Shown one piece after another: positions 48,665 through 59,250 of a stretch of DNA of 64,000 nt. The position numbers and the translations under genes were made by a program. Position 1 is the stretch's first letter, and each line of letters starts with the position of its first letter. Source of the stretch: Nonomuraea cavernae (GTDB taxonomy: Bacteria; Actinomycetota; Actinomycetes; Streptosporangiales; Streptosporangiaceae). The stretch spans positions 121,431 through 185,430 of the forward strand of contig NZ_BMNH01000015.1 of assembly GCF_014646355.1 (NCBI RefSeq), given 5' to 3'. The notes beneath the pieces were generated by a model. It searched no databases. It was not told where the DNA came from and was given only the letters and a program-made list of their open reading frames with translations.

Positions 48665-48958
48665 TTACTTGGCCTTCTCGAGGATCTCGACGACCCGCCA
48701 CCGCTTGGTGGCGGAGAGCGGACGAGTCTCCATCAGGAGCACGCGGTCGCCCACGCCACAGGCGTTGGCCTCGTCGTGCGCCTTGTACTTGGTCGTACGG
48801 CGGATGACCTTGCCGTACAGACGGTGCTTGACGCGGTCCTCGACGGCGACGACGACGGTCTTGTCCATCTTGTCGCTCACGACCAGGCCCTCACGGACCT
48901 TGCGGAACTTCCGCGCGTCGTTCGTCTCGGTGATCTCGGTGGTCTCGGTCTCAGCCAT
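48665..48958 (-). CDS. rpsQ: 30S ribosomal protein S17
   Basis: 97 residues from ATG 48958; RKVREGLVVSDKMDKTVVVA and GDRVLLMETRPLSATKRWRV. Overlaps the rpmC end by eight bases. Early assembly protein of the 30S body. Confidence 0.98.
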   Translation of the reverse strand: MAETETTEITETNDARKFRKVREGLVVSDKMDKTVVVAVEDRVKHRLYGKVIRRTTKYKAHDEANACGVGDRVLLMETRPLSATKRWRVVEILEKAK

Positions 48959-49187
48959 CGCTCGTCTCCTTCTCGACCGTGATGATGCCAAGCTCGCGCT
49001 CGCGCATCACGGTGTAGATACGGGCGATCTCGCGGCGGACGGCACGCAGCCGCCCGTGGCTCTCCAACTGTCCGGTCGCTGCCTGGAAGCGGAGGTTGAA
49101 CAGCTCCTCCTTGGCTTCCTTGAGCTTCTGGACCAGGGTGTCCTGGTCCTCCACCCGCAGCTCGCCGGCGGTCAGGCTCTTAGCCAT
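48951..49187 (-). CDS. rpmC: 50S ribosomal protein L29
   Basis: 78 residues; LRVEDQDTLVQKLKEAKEEL and FNLRFQAATGQLESHGRLR. ATG at 49187 is preceded by GAGG five bases upstream; a GTG one codon earlier is possible. Its ribosome binding site lies in a duplicated copy of the rplP 3' end. Confidence 0.97.
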   Translation of the reverse strand: MAKSLTAGELRVEDQDTLVQKLKEAKEELFNLRFQAATGQLESHGRLRAVRREIARIYTVMRERELGIITVEKETSDG

Positions 49188-49254
49188 CACGCCTCACCCA
49201 CTTCACGCTTAACGATCTTGCTGGTCTCATCGGCGCTGCATGGGGAGCTTGTGG
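49185..49254 (-). repeat. Partial second copy of the rplP 3' end
   Basis: 49185-49220 matches the end of rplP (49268-49303) at 33 of 36 positions, including a shared 20-mer CTTCACGCTTAACGATCTTG. 49239-49254 matches 49309-49324 exactly (CATGGGGAGCTTGTGG). Between them the copy holds 18 unlike bases where rplP has five. The duplicate keeps the tail codons KIVKREVGEA and a TGATG that overlaps the rpmC start, so it looks like the older rplP-rpmC junction, while the intact rplP ends 80 bp earlier. Confidence 0.8.
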
Positions 49255-49269
49255 TTCGCGCAGCGAACA

Positions 49270-49689
49270 TCAGGCGTCACCAACTTCACGCTTAACGATC
49301 TTGCACTTCATGGGGAGCTTGTGGATGGCGCGAGTGAGTGCCTCACGGGCAATCGGCTCGGCGACACCAGAAAGCTCGAACATGACGCGCCCCGGCTTGA
49401 CGTTGGCGATCCACCACTCGGGCGAACCCTTACCGGAGCCCATGCGGGTCTCGGCCGGCTTCTTGGTCAGCGGGCGGTCGGGGTAGATGTTGATCCACAC
49501 CTTTCCACCACGCTTGATGTGACGGGTCATCGCAATACGAGCCGACTCGATCTGGCGGTTGGTCACGTAGGAGTGCTCAATCGCCTGAATGCCGAACTCG
49601 CCGAACACGACCCTGGTGCCGCCCTTGGCGGCGCCACTGCGGTCGGGCCGGTGCTGCTTGCGGTGCTTGACCCTGCGCGGGATCAGCAT
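49270..49689 (-). CDS. rplP: 50S ribosomal protein L16
   Basis: 139 residues; MLIPRRVKHRKQHRPDRSGA, ESARIAMTRHIKRGGKVWIN and PVSGVAEP-like AEPIAREALTRAIHKLPMK near the end. Complete and of normal length. Its last 55 bases are repeated in the spacer before rpmC. Two bases after rpsC. Confidence 0.98.
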   Translation of the reverse strand: MLIPRRVKHRKQHRPDRSGAAKGGTRVVFGEFGIQAIEHSYVTNRQIESARIAMTRHIKRGGKVWINIYPDRPLTKKPAETRMGSGKGSPEWWIANVKPGRVMFELSGVAEPIAREALTRAIHKLPMKCKIVKREVGDA

Positions 49690-49691
49690 GG

Positions 49692-50540
49692 TCAGCTCCC
49701 TTCAGCACCCGGCTGCGCAGCCGGGCCGGTCTCAGGGGCGGCCTGCGCGGCCGCCTCGGTCCTGGGGGCGCGCTCGGTGCGGCCACCGCCACGGCGAGCG
49801 CCACCGGCGCCACCGCGACGGGGACGGTCGCCGCCGCCGCCACCCCTACGGTCGTCACGCTCGCGACGCTGGCCGGCACGAGCACCGGCGGCAGCCGCCT
49901 CACGCTCGGCGCGGCTCGTCGGAGCCTCACCCTTGTAGATCCACACCTTCACGCCGATGCGGCCGAAGGTGGTGCGGGCCTCGTAGAAGCCGTAGTCGAT
50001 GTCCGCGCGCAGCGTGTGCAGCGGCACACGACCCTCGCGGTAGAACTCCGACCTCGACATCTCGGCGCCGCCCAGACGACCCGAGCACTGGACCCGGATG
50101 CCCTTGGCGCCGCTCTTCATGGCCGACTGCATCGCCTTGCGCATGGCGCGGCGGAACGAGACACGGCTGGAGAGCTGCTCGGCGACACCCTGCGCGACGA
50201 GCTGGGCGTCGATCTCGGGGTTCTTCACCTCGAGGATGTTGAGCTGAACCTGCTTCTTGGTCAGCTTCTCCAGGTCGCCGCGAATGCGGTCGGCCTCGGC
50301 GCCGCGGCGGCCGATGACGATGCCCGGACGCGCGGTGTGGATGTCGACCTGGACGCGGTCGGTCGTACGCTCGATCTCCACCTTGGAGATGCCGGCCCGC
50401 TCCATGCCCTTCTGCAGCATGCGACGGATCGCCACGTCCTCAGCGACGTACGACTTGTACAGCTTGTCGGCGTACCACCGGCTCTTGAAGTCGGTCGTGA
50501 TGCCGAGGCGGAACCCGTGCGGGTTAACCTTCTGGCCCAC
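49692..50540 (-). CDS. rpsC: 30S ribosomal protein S3 with RGG-rich tail
   Basis: 282 residues from GTG 50540 (VGQKVNPHGFRLGITTDFKS). KH RNA-binding motif in RPGIVIGRRGAEADRIRGDL, mRNA-entry domain with LGGAEMSRSEFYREGRVPLH. After residue 215 a disordered tail follows, first Arg/Gly-rich (RRGGGGGDRPRRGGAGG) then Ala/Pro-rich. Such tails are variable among actinobacteria. GTG overlaps the rplV stop by one base. Confidence 0.98.
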   Translation of the reverse strand: MGQKVNPHGFRLGITTDFKSRWYADKLYKSYVAEDVAIRRMLQKGMERAGISKVEIERTTDRVQVDIHTARPGIVIGRRGAEADRIRGDLEKLTKKQVQLNILEVKNPEIDAQLVAQGVAEQLSSRVSFRRAMRKAMQSAMKSGAKGIRVQCSGRLGGAEMSRSEFYREGRVPLHTLRADIDYGFYEARTTFGRIGVKVWIYKGEAPTSRAEREAAAAGARAGQRRERDDRRGGGGGDRPRRGGAGGARRGGGRTERAPRTEAAAQAAPETGPAAQPGAEGS

Positions 50541-50893
50541 TATCGGGTCCTTCCCTTCGGCTCGCGGGACTCCACGATCACGGTGATGTGGCTCGTCCGC
50601 TTGTTGATCCGATAGGCACGACCCTGGGCACGCGGACGGAACCGCTTCAGCGTCGGGCCCTCGTCGACCCACGCGCGGCTCACGACGAGCGACTGCGGGT
50701 CGAGATCGAAATTGTGCTCTGCGTTCGCCATGGCGCTCGAGAGCACCTTGAAGATCGGCTCGCTCGCCGACTGGGGAGCGAACTGCAGCACGGCCTGCGC
50801 CTCCGAAGCGGGCAGCCCGCGAATAAGGTCCACCACGCGGCGGGCCTTCTGGGGCGTGACGCGGACGAACCGCGCCTGAGCCCTGGCTTCCAT
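50540..50893 (-). CDS. rplV: 50S ribosomal protein L22
   Basis: 117 residues; MEARAQARFVRVTPQKARRV and the exit-tunnel loop RFRPRAQGRAYRINKRTSHI. Lines the peptide tunnel where macrolides bind. Short C-terminal end. Confidence 0.98.
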   Translation of the reverse strand: MEARAQARFVRVTPQKARRVVDLIRGLPASEAQAVLQFAPQSASEPIFKVLSSAMANAEHNFDLDPQSLVVSRAWVDEGPTLKRFRPRAQGRAYRINKRTSHITVIVESREPKGRTR

Positions 50894-50922
50894 CGCTTAC
50901 TCCTCTTACTTCTGAAGGCTGT

Positions 50923-51201
50923 TCATCGCCGGCTGCGGCGGTCATCCTTGACGTGGCTGCGGAAGGTGCGCGTGGGCGCGAACTCTCCCAGCTTGTGGCC
51001 GATCATCGACTCGGTGACGAACACCGGGACGTGCTTGCGGCCGTCGTGTACGGCGATCGTGTGCCCGAGCATGTCCGGCACGATCATGGAGCGCCGCGAC
51101 CACGTCTTGATGACGTTCTTGGTGCCCTTCTCGTTCTGGGCGTCCACCTTCTTGGCGAGGTGGTCGTCCACGAAGGGACCCTTCTTAAGGCTACGTGGCA
51201 T
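50923..51201 (-). CDS. rpsS: 30S ribosomal protein S19
   Basis: 92 residues; MPRSLKKGPFVDDHLAKKVD and MIGHKLGEFAPTRTFRSHVK. Standard S10-operon member 11 bases after rplB. Confidence 0.98.
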   Translation of the reverse strand: MPRSLKKGPFVDDHLAKKVDAQNEKGTKNVIKTWSRRSMIVPDMLGHTIAVHDGRKHVPVFVTESMIGHKLGEFAPTRTFRSHVKDDRRSRR

Positions 51202-51212
51202 TTCGGCTGCTC

Positions 51213-52049
51213 CTACCGCTTCTTCCTCTTGCTACGACGACGGATGATCAGCCGGTCGCTGGACTTGTTCGCCTGGCGGGTGCGGCCCTCGGGCTTACCC
51301 TTCGGGTTCACCGGGTGGCGACCACCGGAGGTCTTGCCCTCGCCACCACCGTGCGGGTGGTCGACGGGGTTCATCGCGACACCGCGGACGGTCGGGCGCT
51401 TGCCCTTCCACCTCATGCGGCCGGCCTTGCCCCAGTTGATGTTGGCCTGCTCGGCGTTGCCGACCTGGCCGACCGAGGCCCGGCAGCGCACGTCTACCAT
51501 GCGCATTTCGCCGGACGGCATACGCAGCGTGGCGTACTGGCCTTCCTTCGCGAGCAGCTGGATCTGGGCGCCCGCGGAACGGCCGAGCTTGGCGCCGCCG
51601 CCCGGACGGAGCTCCACCGCGTGGATGAAGGTACCGGTCGGGATGTTGCGCAGCGGCAGGCAGTTGCCCGGCTTGATGTCGGCCGCGGGGCCGTTCTCGA
51701 TGCGGTCGCCCTGCTTGAGGCCCGTCGGCGCGATGATGTAGCGCTTCTCGCCGTCGGCGTAGTGGAGCAGAGCGATGTTGGCAGTGCGGTTGGGGTCGTA
51801 CTCGATGTGAGCGACCTTCGCCGGAATGCCGTCCTTGTCATGCCTCCGGAAGTCAATGATCCGGTAGGCGCGCTTGTGACCGCCGCCCTGGTGGCGTGCG
51901 GTGACCCGGCCGTGTACGTTGCGGCCGCCCTTGCCGTGAAGGGGCGCAAGCAACGACTTCTCGGGCGTGCTGCGGGTGATCTCGGAGAAGTCCGAGACAC
52001 TCGACCCGCGGCGACCCGGGGTCGTCGGCTTGTACTTACGGATGCCCAT
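51213..52049 (-). CDS. rplB: 50S ribosomal protein L2
   Basis: 278 residues; MGIRKYKPTTPGRRG, NPNRTANIALLHYADG-type block DPNRTANIALLHYADGEKRY and the peptidyl-transferase segment RGVAMNPVDHPHGGGEGKTS with the essential histidine. The 104-bp gap to rplW contains an 8-bp hairpin at 52087-52108. Confidence 0.99.
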   Translation of the reverse strand: MGIRKYKPTTPGRRGSSVSDFSEITRSTPEKSLLAPLHGKGGRNVHGRVTARHQGGGHKRAYRIIDFRRHDKDGIPAKVAHIEYDPNRTANIALLHYADGEKRYIIAPTGLKQGDRIENGPAADIKPGNCLPLRNIPTGTFIHAVELRPGGGAKLGRSAGAQIQLLAKEGQYATLRMPSGEMRMVDVRCRASVGQVGNAEQANINWGKAGRMRWKGKRPTVRGVAMNPVDHPHGGGEGKTSGGRHPVNPKGKPEGRTRQANKSSDRLIIRRRSKRKKR

Positions 52050-52153
52050 CTTTTTCGTTCATCCTTCGTCGGTTACATGGGTGAGCCCGCCGCACCGAAA
52101 TGCGGCGGTCTCCGCCCTTACGGACCGTACGGCCCGCTCAACTTCTATGGCTG

Positions 52154-52516
52154 CTAGCCGATCTGACCGAAGATGTCGATCCGATCGTCCCCACCCAGGC
52201 TCACGATCGCGCGCTTGGTGTCGGGTCGCTTGCCGAAACCGGTGCGGGTGCGCTTGCGCTTGCCCTGCCGGTTGATCGTGTTCACGCTGGTGACCTTGAC
52301 CCCGAAGATCTGCTCGACCGCGATCTTGATCTGGGTCTTGTTCGCAGTCTTCTTCACCAGGAACGTGTACTTGTTGTTCTCATCGATCAGGCCGTAGCTC
52401 TTCTCAGAGACGACCGGCTTGATGATGACGTCGCGCGGGTCGGAGACCCGGACCAGCCGGCCCTTGGACTTCTCGGCGGCCTGGGCGACGTCCTGCTGGT
52501 CGTTGTTGCCTTCCAT
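52154..52516 (-). CDS. rplW: 50S ribosomal protein L23
   Basis: 120 residues; DVIIKPVVSEKSYGLIDENN and TANKTQIKIAVEQIFGVKV-like core. An acidic N-terminal extension (about 30 residues) precedes it. Docking site for trigger factor and SRP at the tunnel exit. ATG overlaps the rplD stop (TGATG). Confidence 0.97.
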   Translation of the reverse strand: MEGNNDQQDVAQAAEKSKGRLVRVSDPRDVIIKPVVSEKSYGLIDENNKYTFLVKKTANKTQIKIAVEQIFGVKVTSVNTINRQGKRKRTRTGFGKRPDTKRAIVSLGGDDRIDIFGQIG

Positions 52517-53166
52517 CAGGCGTCTTCCTTCCCGCCCTGGCTCAGCCGCGCCACGACCTGGTCGTACGCCTCCTGAGTGAAGACCACGTCGTCGTGGCAG
52601 AGCACGTCGTAGGTGTTGAGCTGCCCGACGTCCAGCAGGTGGACCTCGGGAGCGTTGCGCAGGCTCATCCAGGTCAGCTCATCGGCCTCGTCGACCACGA
52701 CGAGGACGGTCCTGGACTGGGTGATCTTGCGGAGGGCCTGCAGCGCCGACTTGGTCTTCGGCGTCTCACCGGTGACCAGACCGCTCACCACATGCACGCG
52801 ACCGCCGGCCGCCCTGTCGGACAGGGCGCCACGCAGAGCGGCGACCTTCATCTTCTTGGGCGTCCGCTGCGAGTAGTCACGCGGAACCGGACCGTGGACG
52901 ACGCCACCGCCGGCGAACTGCGGCGCGCGGGTCGAACCCTGACGGGCCCGGCCGGTGCCCTTCTGGCGGTACGGCTTCTTGCCACCGCCCCTGACCTCAC
53001 CACGGGTCTTGGCCTTGTGGGTGCCCTGCCGGCGAGCGGCGAGCTGGGCCACGACCACCTGGTGGATCAGCGGCACGTTGACCTTGGCCCCGAAGATGTC
53101 CTCGGGCAGGTCGACGGTGCCGGCCTTGGCGCCGCTGGCGTCGAGGACGTCAATACTGCTGGTCAC
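52516..53166 (-). CDS. rplD: 50S ribosomal protein L4
   Basis: 216 residues; RQGTHKAKTRGEVRGGGKKP and YRQKGTGRARQGSTRAPQFA form the tunnel loop. L4 represses its own operon in E. coli; no such leader can be shown here. GTG overlaps the rplC stop (GTGA). Confidence 0.98.
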   Translation of the reverse strand: MTSSIDVLDASGAKAGTVDLPEDIFGAKVNVPLIHQVVVAQLAARRQGTHKAKTRGEVRGGGKKPYRQKGTGRARQGSTRAPQFAGGGVVHGPVPRDYSQRTPKKMKVAALRGALSDRAAGGRVHVVSGLVTGETPKTKSALQALRKITQSRTVLVVVDEADELTWMSLRNAPEVHLLDVGQLNTYDVLCHDDVVFTQEAYDQVVARLSQGGKEDA

Positions 53167-53816
53167 TTGGCAGCCCCCTTCTTGGCAGCGGTGCGGACGA
53201 GGACCAGGCTGCCGTTGGCGCCGGGGATCGCACCCTTGATCAGGATGAGGCCCTTCTCGGCGTCGACGGCGTGAACCTTCAGGCTCTGCACGGTGGTGCG
53301 GACGTTACCCATCCGACCAGCCATGCGAAGCCCCTTGAATACGCGGCCCGGGGTGGCGCAGCCACCGATGGAACCCGGCGAGCGGTGCTTGCGCTGCGTA
53401 CCGTGCGACGCGCTCAGGCCCTTGAAGCCGTGACGCTTCATGACACCGGCGAAGCCCTTGCCCTTGCTCTTGCCCGTCACGTCGACGAACTGGCCGGCCT
53501 CGAAGGTGTCGGCCAGCAGCTCCTGGCCCAGGGTGTAGTCGCTCGCGTCGTCGGTGCGGATCTCCGCGAAGTAACGGCGCGGGGTGATGTCGTGCTTACG
53601 CAGGTAGTCGCCGAGCGGCTTGTTGACCTTCCGGGGGTCGACCTGCCCGAAGCCGAGCTGGACGGCGGAGTAGCCGTCCTTGTCGGCGGTGCGGACCCGG
53701 GTCACCACACACGGACCGGCCTCGACCACGGTGACCGGAACCATCCGGTTGTCCGCGTCGAAGACCTGGGTCATGCCGAGCTTCTTGCCCAGGACGCCCT
53801 TGATCGTCTTAGCCAT
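53163..53816 (-). CDS. rplC: 50S ribosomal protein L3
   Basis: 217 residues from ATG 53816 (MAKTIKGVLGKKLGMTQVFD); GVMKRHGFKGLSASHGTQRK and HRSPGSIGGCATPGRVFKG form the loop near the peptidyl transferase centre. Follows rpsJ by 13 bases. Confidence 0.98.
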   Translation of the reverse strand: MAKTIKGVLGKKLGMTQVFDADNRMVPVTVVEAGPCVVTRVRTADKDGYSAVQLGFGQVDPRKVNKPLGDYLRKHDITPRRYFAEIRTDDASDYTLGQELLADTFEAGQFVDVTGKSKGKGFAGVMKRHGFKGLSASHGTQRKHRSPGSIGGCATPGRVFKGLRMAGRMGNVRTTVQSLKVHAVDAEKGLILIKGAIPGANGSLVLVRTAAKKGAAK

Positions 53817-53829
53817 GTCAGTGTGTCCC

Positions 53830-54138
53830 TCAGAGCTTGATCGAAATGTCGACGCCCGCGGGGAGGTCGAGCCGCATGAGCGAGTCAACCGTCTTGGGCG
53901 TCGGGTCGATGATGTCAATCAGCCGCTTGTGCGTGCGCATCTCGAAGTGCTCGCGGCTGTCCTTGTACTTGTGCGGCGAGCGGATGACGCAGTACACGTT
54001 CTTCTCGGTCGGCAGCGGCACCGGGCCCGCGACCTTCGCGCCAGTCCGCGTCACCGTCTCGACGATCTTCTTGGCCGAGCTATCGATGACCTCGTGGTCA
54101 TAGGCCTTAAGCCGGATGCGGATCTTCTGTCCCGCCAT
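53830..54138 (-). CDS. rpsJ: 30S ribosomal protein S10
   Basis: 102 residues; KIRIRLKAYDHEVIDSSAKK and VIRSPHKYKDSREHFEMRTH. First gene of the S10 operon; also the NusE antitermination protein. Confidence 0.99.
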   Translation of the reverse strand: MAGQKIRIRLKAYDHEVIDSSAKKIVETVTRTGAKVAGPVPLPTEKNVYCVIRSPHKYKDSREHFEMRTHKRLIDIIDPTPKTVDSLMRLDLPAGVDISIKL

Positions 54139-54172
54139 AATGGCCTCGGTGTCCTTCGCTGTCGTCTGAAAA

Positions 54173-54201
54173 AGTATCGTGCGGCCTGTTGCCGCTGTTC
54201 A
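54173..54201 (-). promoter_or_regulatory. Probable S10-operon promoter
   Basis: TGAACA (-35, 54196-54201), 17-base spacer, GATACT (-10, 54173-54178) on the minus strand, about 25 bases before a T-rich start site and 35 before rpsJ. The -35 has two mismatches to consensus. Confidence 0.5.
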
Positions 54202-54258
54202 TGCGGGTCGGTGCCCGCACGACCCCACGTGACAGACATTCCGAATCTGTCGTGTCTT

Positions 54259-54310
54259 CCGTGATCCGGCAGTCGCTTCGGCAGCTGCCGAAGCCACTGC
54301 GAGATCACGG
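54259..54310. repeat. 52-bp imperfect palindrome upstream of the S10 operon
   Basis: The arms pair at 23 of 26 positions with no loop (centre 54284/54285, CAGCTG core; outer arms CCGTGATC and GATCACGG). It lies between the tuf terminator and the rpsJ promoter. Two smaller inverted repeats (around 54203-54218 and GACAGA/TCTGTC at 54231-54251) follow on the rpsJ side. Could be a protein-binding site, a cruciform or part of a double terminator. Confidence 0.8.
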
Positions 54311-54363
54311 CTTTCCTGTGGAGCCAGGTGACGGGAGCCGTGTCGGCTCCTGCCCTTCGTGGT

Positions 54364-54399
54364 GTGGCGGTCGGTCCCGATACCGGAGCCGACCGCCAC
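54364..54399 (-). terminator. tuf terminator
   Basis: Perfect 11-bp stem GTGGCGGTCGG (54364-54374) with 54389-54399, 13 bases after the tuf stop, no T tract. Confidence 0.75.
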
Positions 54400-54411
54400 T
54401 CCGCGATCGAA

Positions 54412-55605
54412 CTACTTGATGATCTTGATGACCCGGCCGGCGCCGACGGTGCGGCCACCCTCACGGATCGCGAACTTCAGGCCTTCCTCCATGGCGATGG
54501 GCTGGATCAGCTCAACGCGCATCTCGGTGTTGTCGCCCGGCATGACCATCTCGGTGCCCTCGGGGAGGTTCACCACACCGGTCACGTCAGTCGTACGGAA
54601 GTAGAACTGAGGACGGTAGTTGTTGAAGAACGGCGTGTGACGGCCGCCCTCGTCCTTGGACAGGATGTAGACCTGACCCTCGAACTCGGTGTGCGGGGTG
54701 GTCGTGCCCGGCTTGATGATGCACTGGCCACGCTCGACCTGCTCGCGCTTGATGCCGCGGAGCAGCAGGGCGGCGTTGTCGCCGGCCTGACCCTCGTCGA
54801 GCATCTTGTTGAACATCTCGATGCTGGTGACGGTGGTGGTCGTCTTCTCCGGCTGGATGCCGATGATGTCGACCTGCTCGTTGACCTTGACGATGCCACG
54901 CTCGATACGGCCGGTGACGACCGTGCCGCGACCGGTGATCGAGAAGACGTCCTCGACCGGCATGAGGAACGGCTTCTCCACCTCACGGGGCGGCTCGGGC
55001 ACGTTCTCGTCGACGGCGTCCATCAGCTCGATGATGCTGTCGGCCCACTTCTCGTCGCCCTCGAGCGCCTTGAGCGCCGAGACGCGGATGACCGGCAGGT
55101 CGTCGCCGGGGAACTCCTGAGCGGACAGGAGCTCACGGACCTCGAGCTCGACGAGCTCCAGGATCTCCTCGTCGTCGACCATGTCGGACTTGTTGAGGGC
55201 CACGACGATGTAGGGGACGCCGACCTGGCGGGCCAGGAGGACGTGCTCCTTCGTCTGCGGCATCGGGCCGTCGGTGGCGGCGACCACGAGGATCGCGCCG
55301 TCCATCTGAGCGGCACCGGTGATCATGTTCTTCACGTAGTCGGCGTGACCGGGGCAGTCCACGTGAGCGTAGTGGCGCTTCTCGGTCTGGTACTCGACGT
55401 GCGCGATGGAGATCGTAATACCGCGAGCCTTCTCCTCCGGCGCCTTGTCGATCTTGTCGAAAGGCGTAGCCGCGTTCAGGTCGGGGTAACGGTCGTGGAG
55501 CACCTTGGTGATCGCCGCGGTCAGCGTGGTCTTACCGTGGTCGATATGCCCAATGGTGCCGATGTTCATGTGCGGCTTGTTCCGCTCGAACTTGGCCTTG
55601 CCCAC
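54412..55605 (-). CDS. tuf: Elongation factor Tu
   Basis: 397 residues from GTG 55605 (VGKAKFERNKPHMNIGTIG). G1 motif GHIDHGKTTLTAAI, G3 DCPGHADYVKNM, G4 ALNKSDMVDD. Delivers aminoacyl-tRNA to the ribosome. Normal length with the standard C-terminal end GAGRVIKIIK. Follows fusA after a 165-bp gap containing small GC hairpins (for example 55731-55750), which may carry a separate tuf promoter; none is clear. Confidence 0.99.
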   Translation of the reverse strand: MGKAKFERNKPHMNIGTIGHIDHGKTTLTAAITKVLHDRYPDLNAATPFDKIDKAPEEKARGITISIAHVEYQTEKRHYAHVDCPGHADYVKNMITGAAQMDGAILVVAATDGPMPQTKEHVLLARQVGVPYIVVALNKSDMVDDEEILELVELEVRELLSAQEFPGDDLPVIRVSALKALEGDEKWADSIIELMDAVDENVPEPPREVEKPFLMPVEDVFSITGRGTVVTGRIERGIVKVNEQVDIIGIQPEKTTTTVTSIEMFNKMLDEGQAGDNAALLLRGIKREQVERGQCIIKPGTTTPHTEFEGQVYILSKDEGGRHTPFFNNYRPQFYFRTTDVTGVVNLPEGTEMVMPGDNTEMRVELIQPIAMEEGLKFAIREGGRTVGAGRVIKIIK

Positions 55606-55770
55606 TGGTTCTCTCCTTGAGATTCTGACTGACTTTCGTCTGCACACTCGGGCCCGGGTGTTCCCGAACCCCTCGGCGGCGGGGCGAACGTGTGTCGCCC
55701 TGCCAGGGGCCGAGGCCCCTCTGACGGGCGGGCGCCGATCGCTCGGCGCCCCTCCGTTGGGGTCCCGGGA

Positions 55771-57870
<2,100 letters not shown>

Positions 57871-57908
57871 TTCTCTCGCGTCCTCGTCGTCTCGTCGAAC
57901 CCGCCGGA

Positions 57909-58379
57909 TTACCAGCGGTAGTGGGCGAAGGCCTTGTTGGACTCGGCCATCTTGTGGGTGTCCTCGCGCTTCTTGACACTCGCCCCGAGGCCGTTGCTGG
58001 CGTCGAGGAGCTCGTTCATGAGGCGCTCGGTCATGGTCTTCTCGCGGCGGGCGCGGGAGTACTGCACCAGCCAGCGCAGGGCCAGGGTGGTGCTGCGCGT
58101 CGCGCGCACCTCGACCGGCACCTGGTAGGTCGCGCCACCGACGCGACGGCTGCGGACCTCAAGGGTCGGCTTGACGTTGTCAAGCGCGCGCTTCAGGGTG
58201 ACGACCGGGTCATTGCCCGTCTTGTCCCTGCAGCCCTCGAGGGCGCCGTAGACGATCGACTGCGCGATGGAGCGCTTGCCGTCCAGAAGCACCTTGTTGA
58301 TCAGGGCGGTGACCAGCGGCGAACTGTAGACCGGGTCAGACATCAGCTGACGACGGCCAGGAGAACCCTTGCGAGGCAT
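57909..58379 (-). CDS. rpsG: 30S ribosomal protein S7
   Basis: 156 residues; MPRKGSPGRRQLMSDPVYSS, VTALINKVLLDGKRSIAQSI and the C-terminal ANKAFAHYRW-type end (SNKAFAHYRW). Nucleates the 30S head. Two bases after rpsL. Confidence 0.99.
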   Translation of the reverse strand: MPRKGSPGRRQLMSDPVYSSPLVTALINKVLLDGKRSIAQSIVYGALEGCRDKTGNDPVVTLKRALDNVKPTLEVRSRRVGGATYQVPVEVRATRSTTLALRWLVQYSRARREKTMTERLMNELLDASNGLGASVKKREDTHKMAESNKAFAHYRW

Positions 58380-58381
58380 TG

Positions 58382-58756
58382 TTAGCTCTTCTCCCTCTTC
58401 GCGCCGTAACGGCTACGGGCCTGCTTGCGGTTGCGGACACCCTGGGTGTCCAGCGAGCCACGGATGATCTTGTAGCGAACACCCGGCAGGTCCTTCACAC
58501 GACCGCCACGCACGAGCACGATGGAGTGCTCCTGCAGGTTGTGGCCCACACCGGGGATGTAAGCCGTGACCTCGATGCCGTTGGTGAGCCGCACTCGGGC
58601 GACCTTGCGCAGCGCCGAGTTGGGCTTCTTCGGGGTGGTGGTGTAGACGCGCTGACACACACCGCGCCGCTGCGGACTCCCCTTGAGGGCAGGAGTCTTG
58701 GTCTTTGAGACCTTGTCCTGCCGGCCCTTGCGGACCAACTGCTGAATAGTGGGCAC
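58382..58756 (-). CDS. rpsL: 30S ribosomal protein S12
   Basis: 124 residues from GTG 58756 (VPTIQQLVRKGRQDKVSKTK), chosen over the GTG at 58762 because GGAG lies five bases upstream and the length fits the family. Residues that give streptomycin resistance when altered are wild type: Lys in TTTPKKPNSALRK and in GRVKDLPGVRY. First gene of the str operon. Confidence 0.98.
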   Translation of the reverse strand: MPTIQQLVRKGRQDKVSKTKTPALKGSPQRRGVCQRVYTTTPKKPNSALRKVARVRLTNGIEVTAYIPGVGHNLQEHSIVLVRGGRVKDLPGVRYKIIRGSLDTQGVRNRKQARSRYGAKREKS

Positions 58757-58977
58757 TGCCACTCCGTTCGTGCCTTGGCCGGTGTTACGTCATTCTTCAA
58801 TTCGCAGGTTCTGCCGGTGTCATGACCTGCGGATTGTCCTTGCTTCCGCGCCCCCGCGCTCGGGCGTGTCGCGCTGTCGGCACAGACACATCCACGAAGA
58901 CTTCGAGCCAGGAAGCCGACCCGCGCTCTCGCAATGAGCGCACGGTCGAGAGCCCGCAAGAACGGGCACGATGGTCT

Positions 58978-59005
58978 AGGCTACCAGGCCCGCGCGACAC
59001 GTCAA
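58978..59005 (-). promoter_or_regulatory. str-operon promoter (rpsL-rpsG-fusA-tuf)
   Basis: TTGACG (-35, 59000-59005), 16-base spacer, TAGCCT (-10, 58978-58983) on the minus strand. Confidence 0.6.
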
Positions 59006-59214
59006 AACGGCGCGGAGAGGCTATCAGCCTTTCCGCTCCCGGTGCGCGAGGCCCATCCCATCAAGGCCCGGCTACTGCTCCTCGGACATGATATAGGCAC
59101 GCCCGCTGTCCTGTGCCCCATCCGGCAGAACAAGGACCTCCGGGCCGTCCCTCACCTGGTGACAGTCCCCGGCTATCCGCTGCGGCCAGACTTCCCTATC
59201 CCCCCTGAACGCGA

Positions 59215-59250
59215 CACGCCCGGGCCTCTCAGAAGAGAGACCCGGGCGTG
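59215..59250 (-). terminator. rpoC terminator
   Basis: Perfect outer stem CACGCCCGGG (59215-59224) with 59241-59250, with an inner TCTC/GAGA stem, 26 bases after the rpoC stop. No T tract. Confidence 0.75.
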
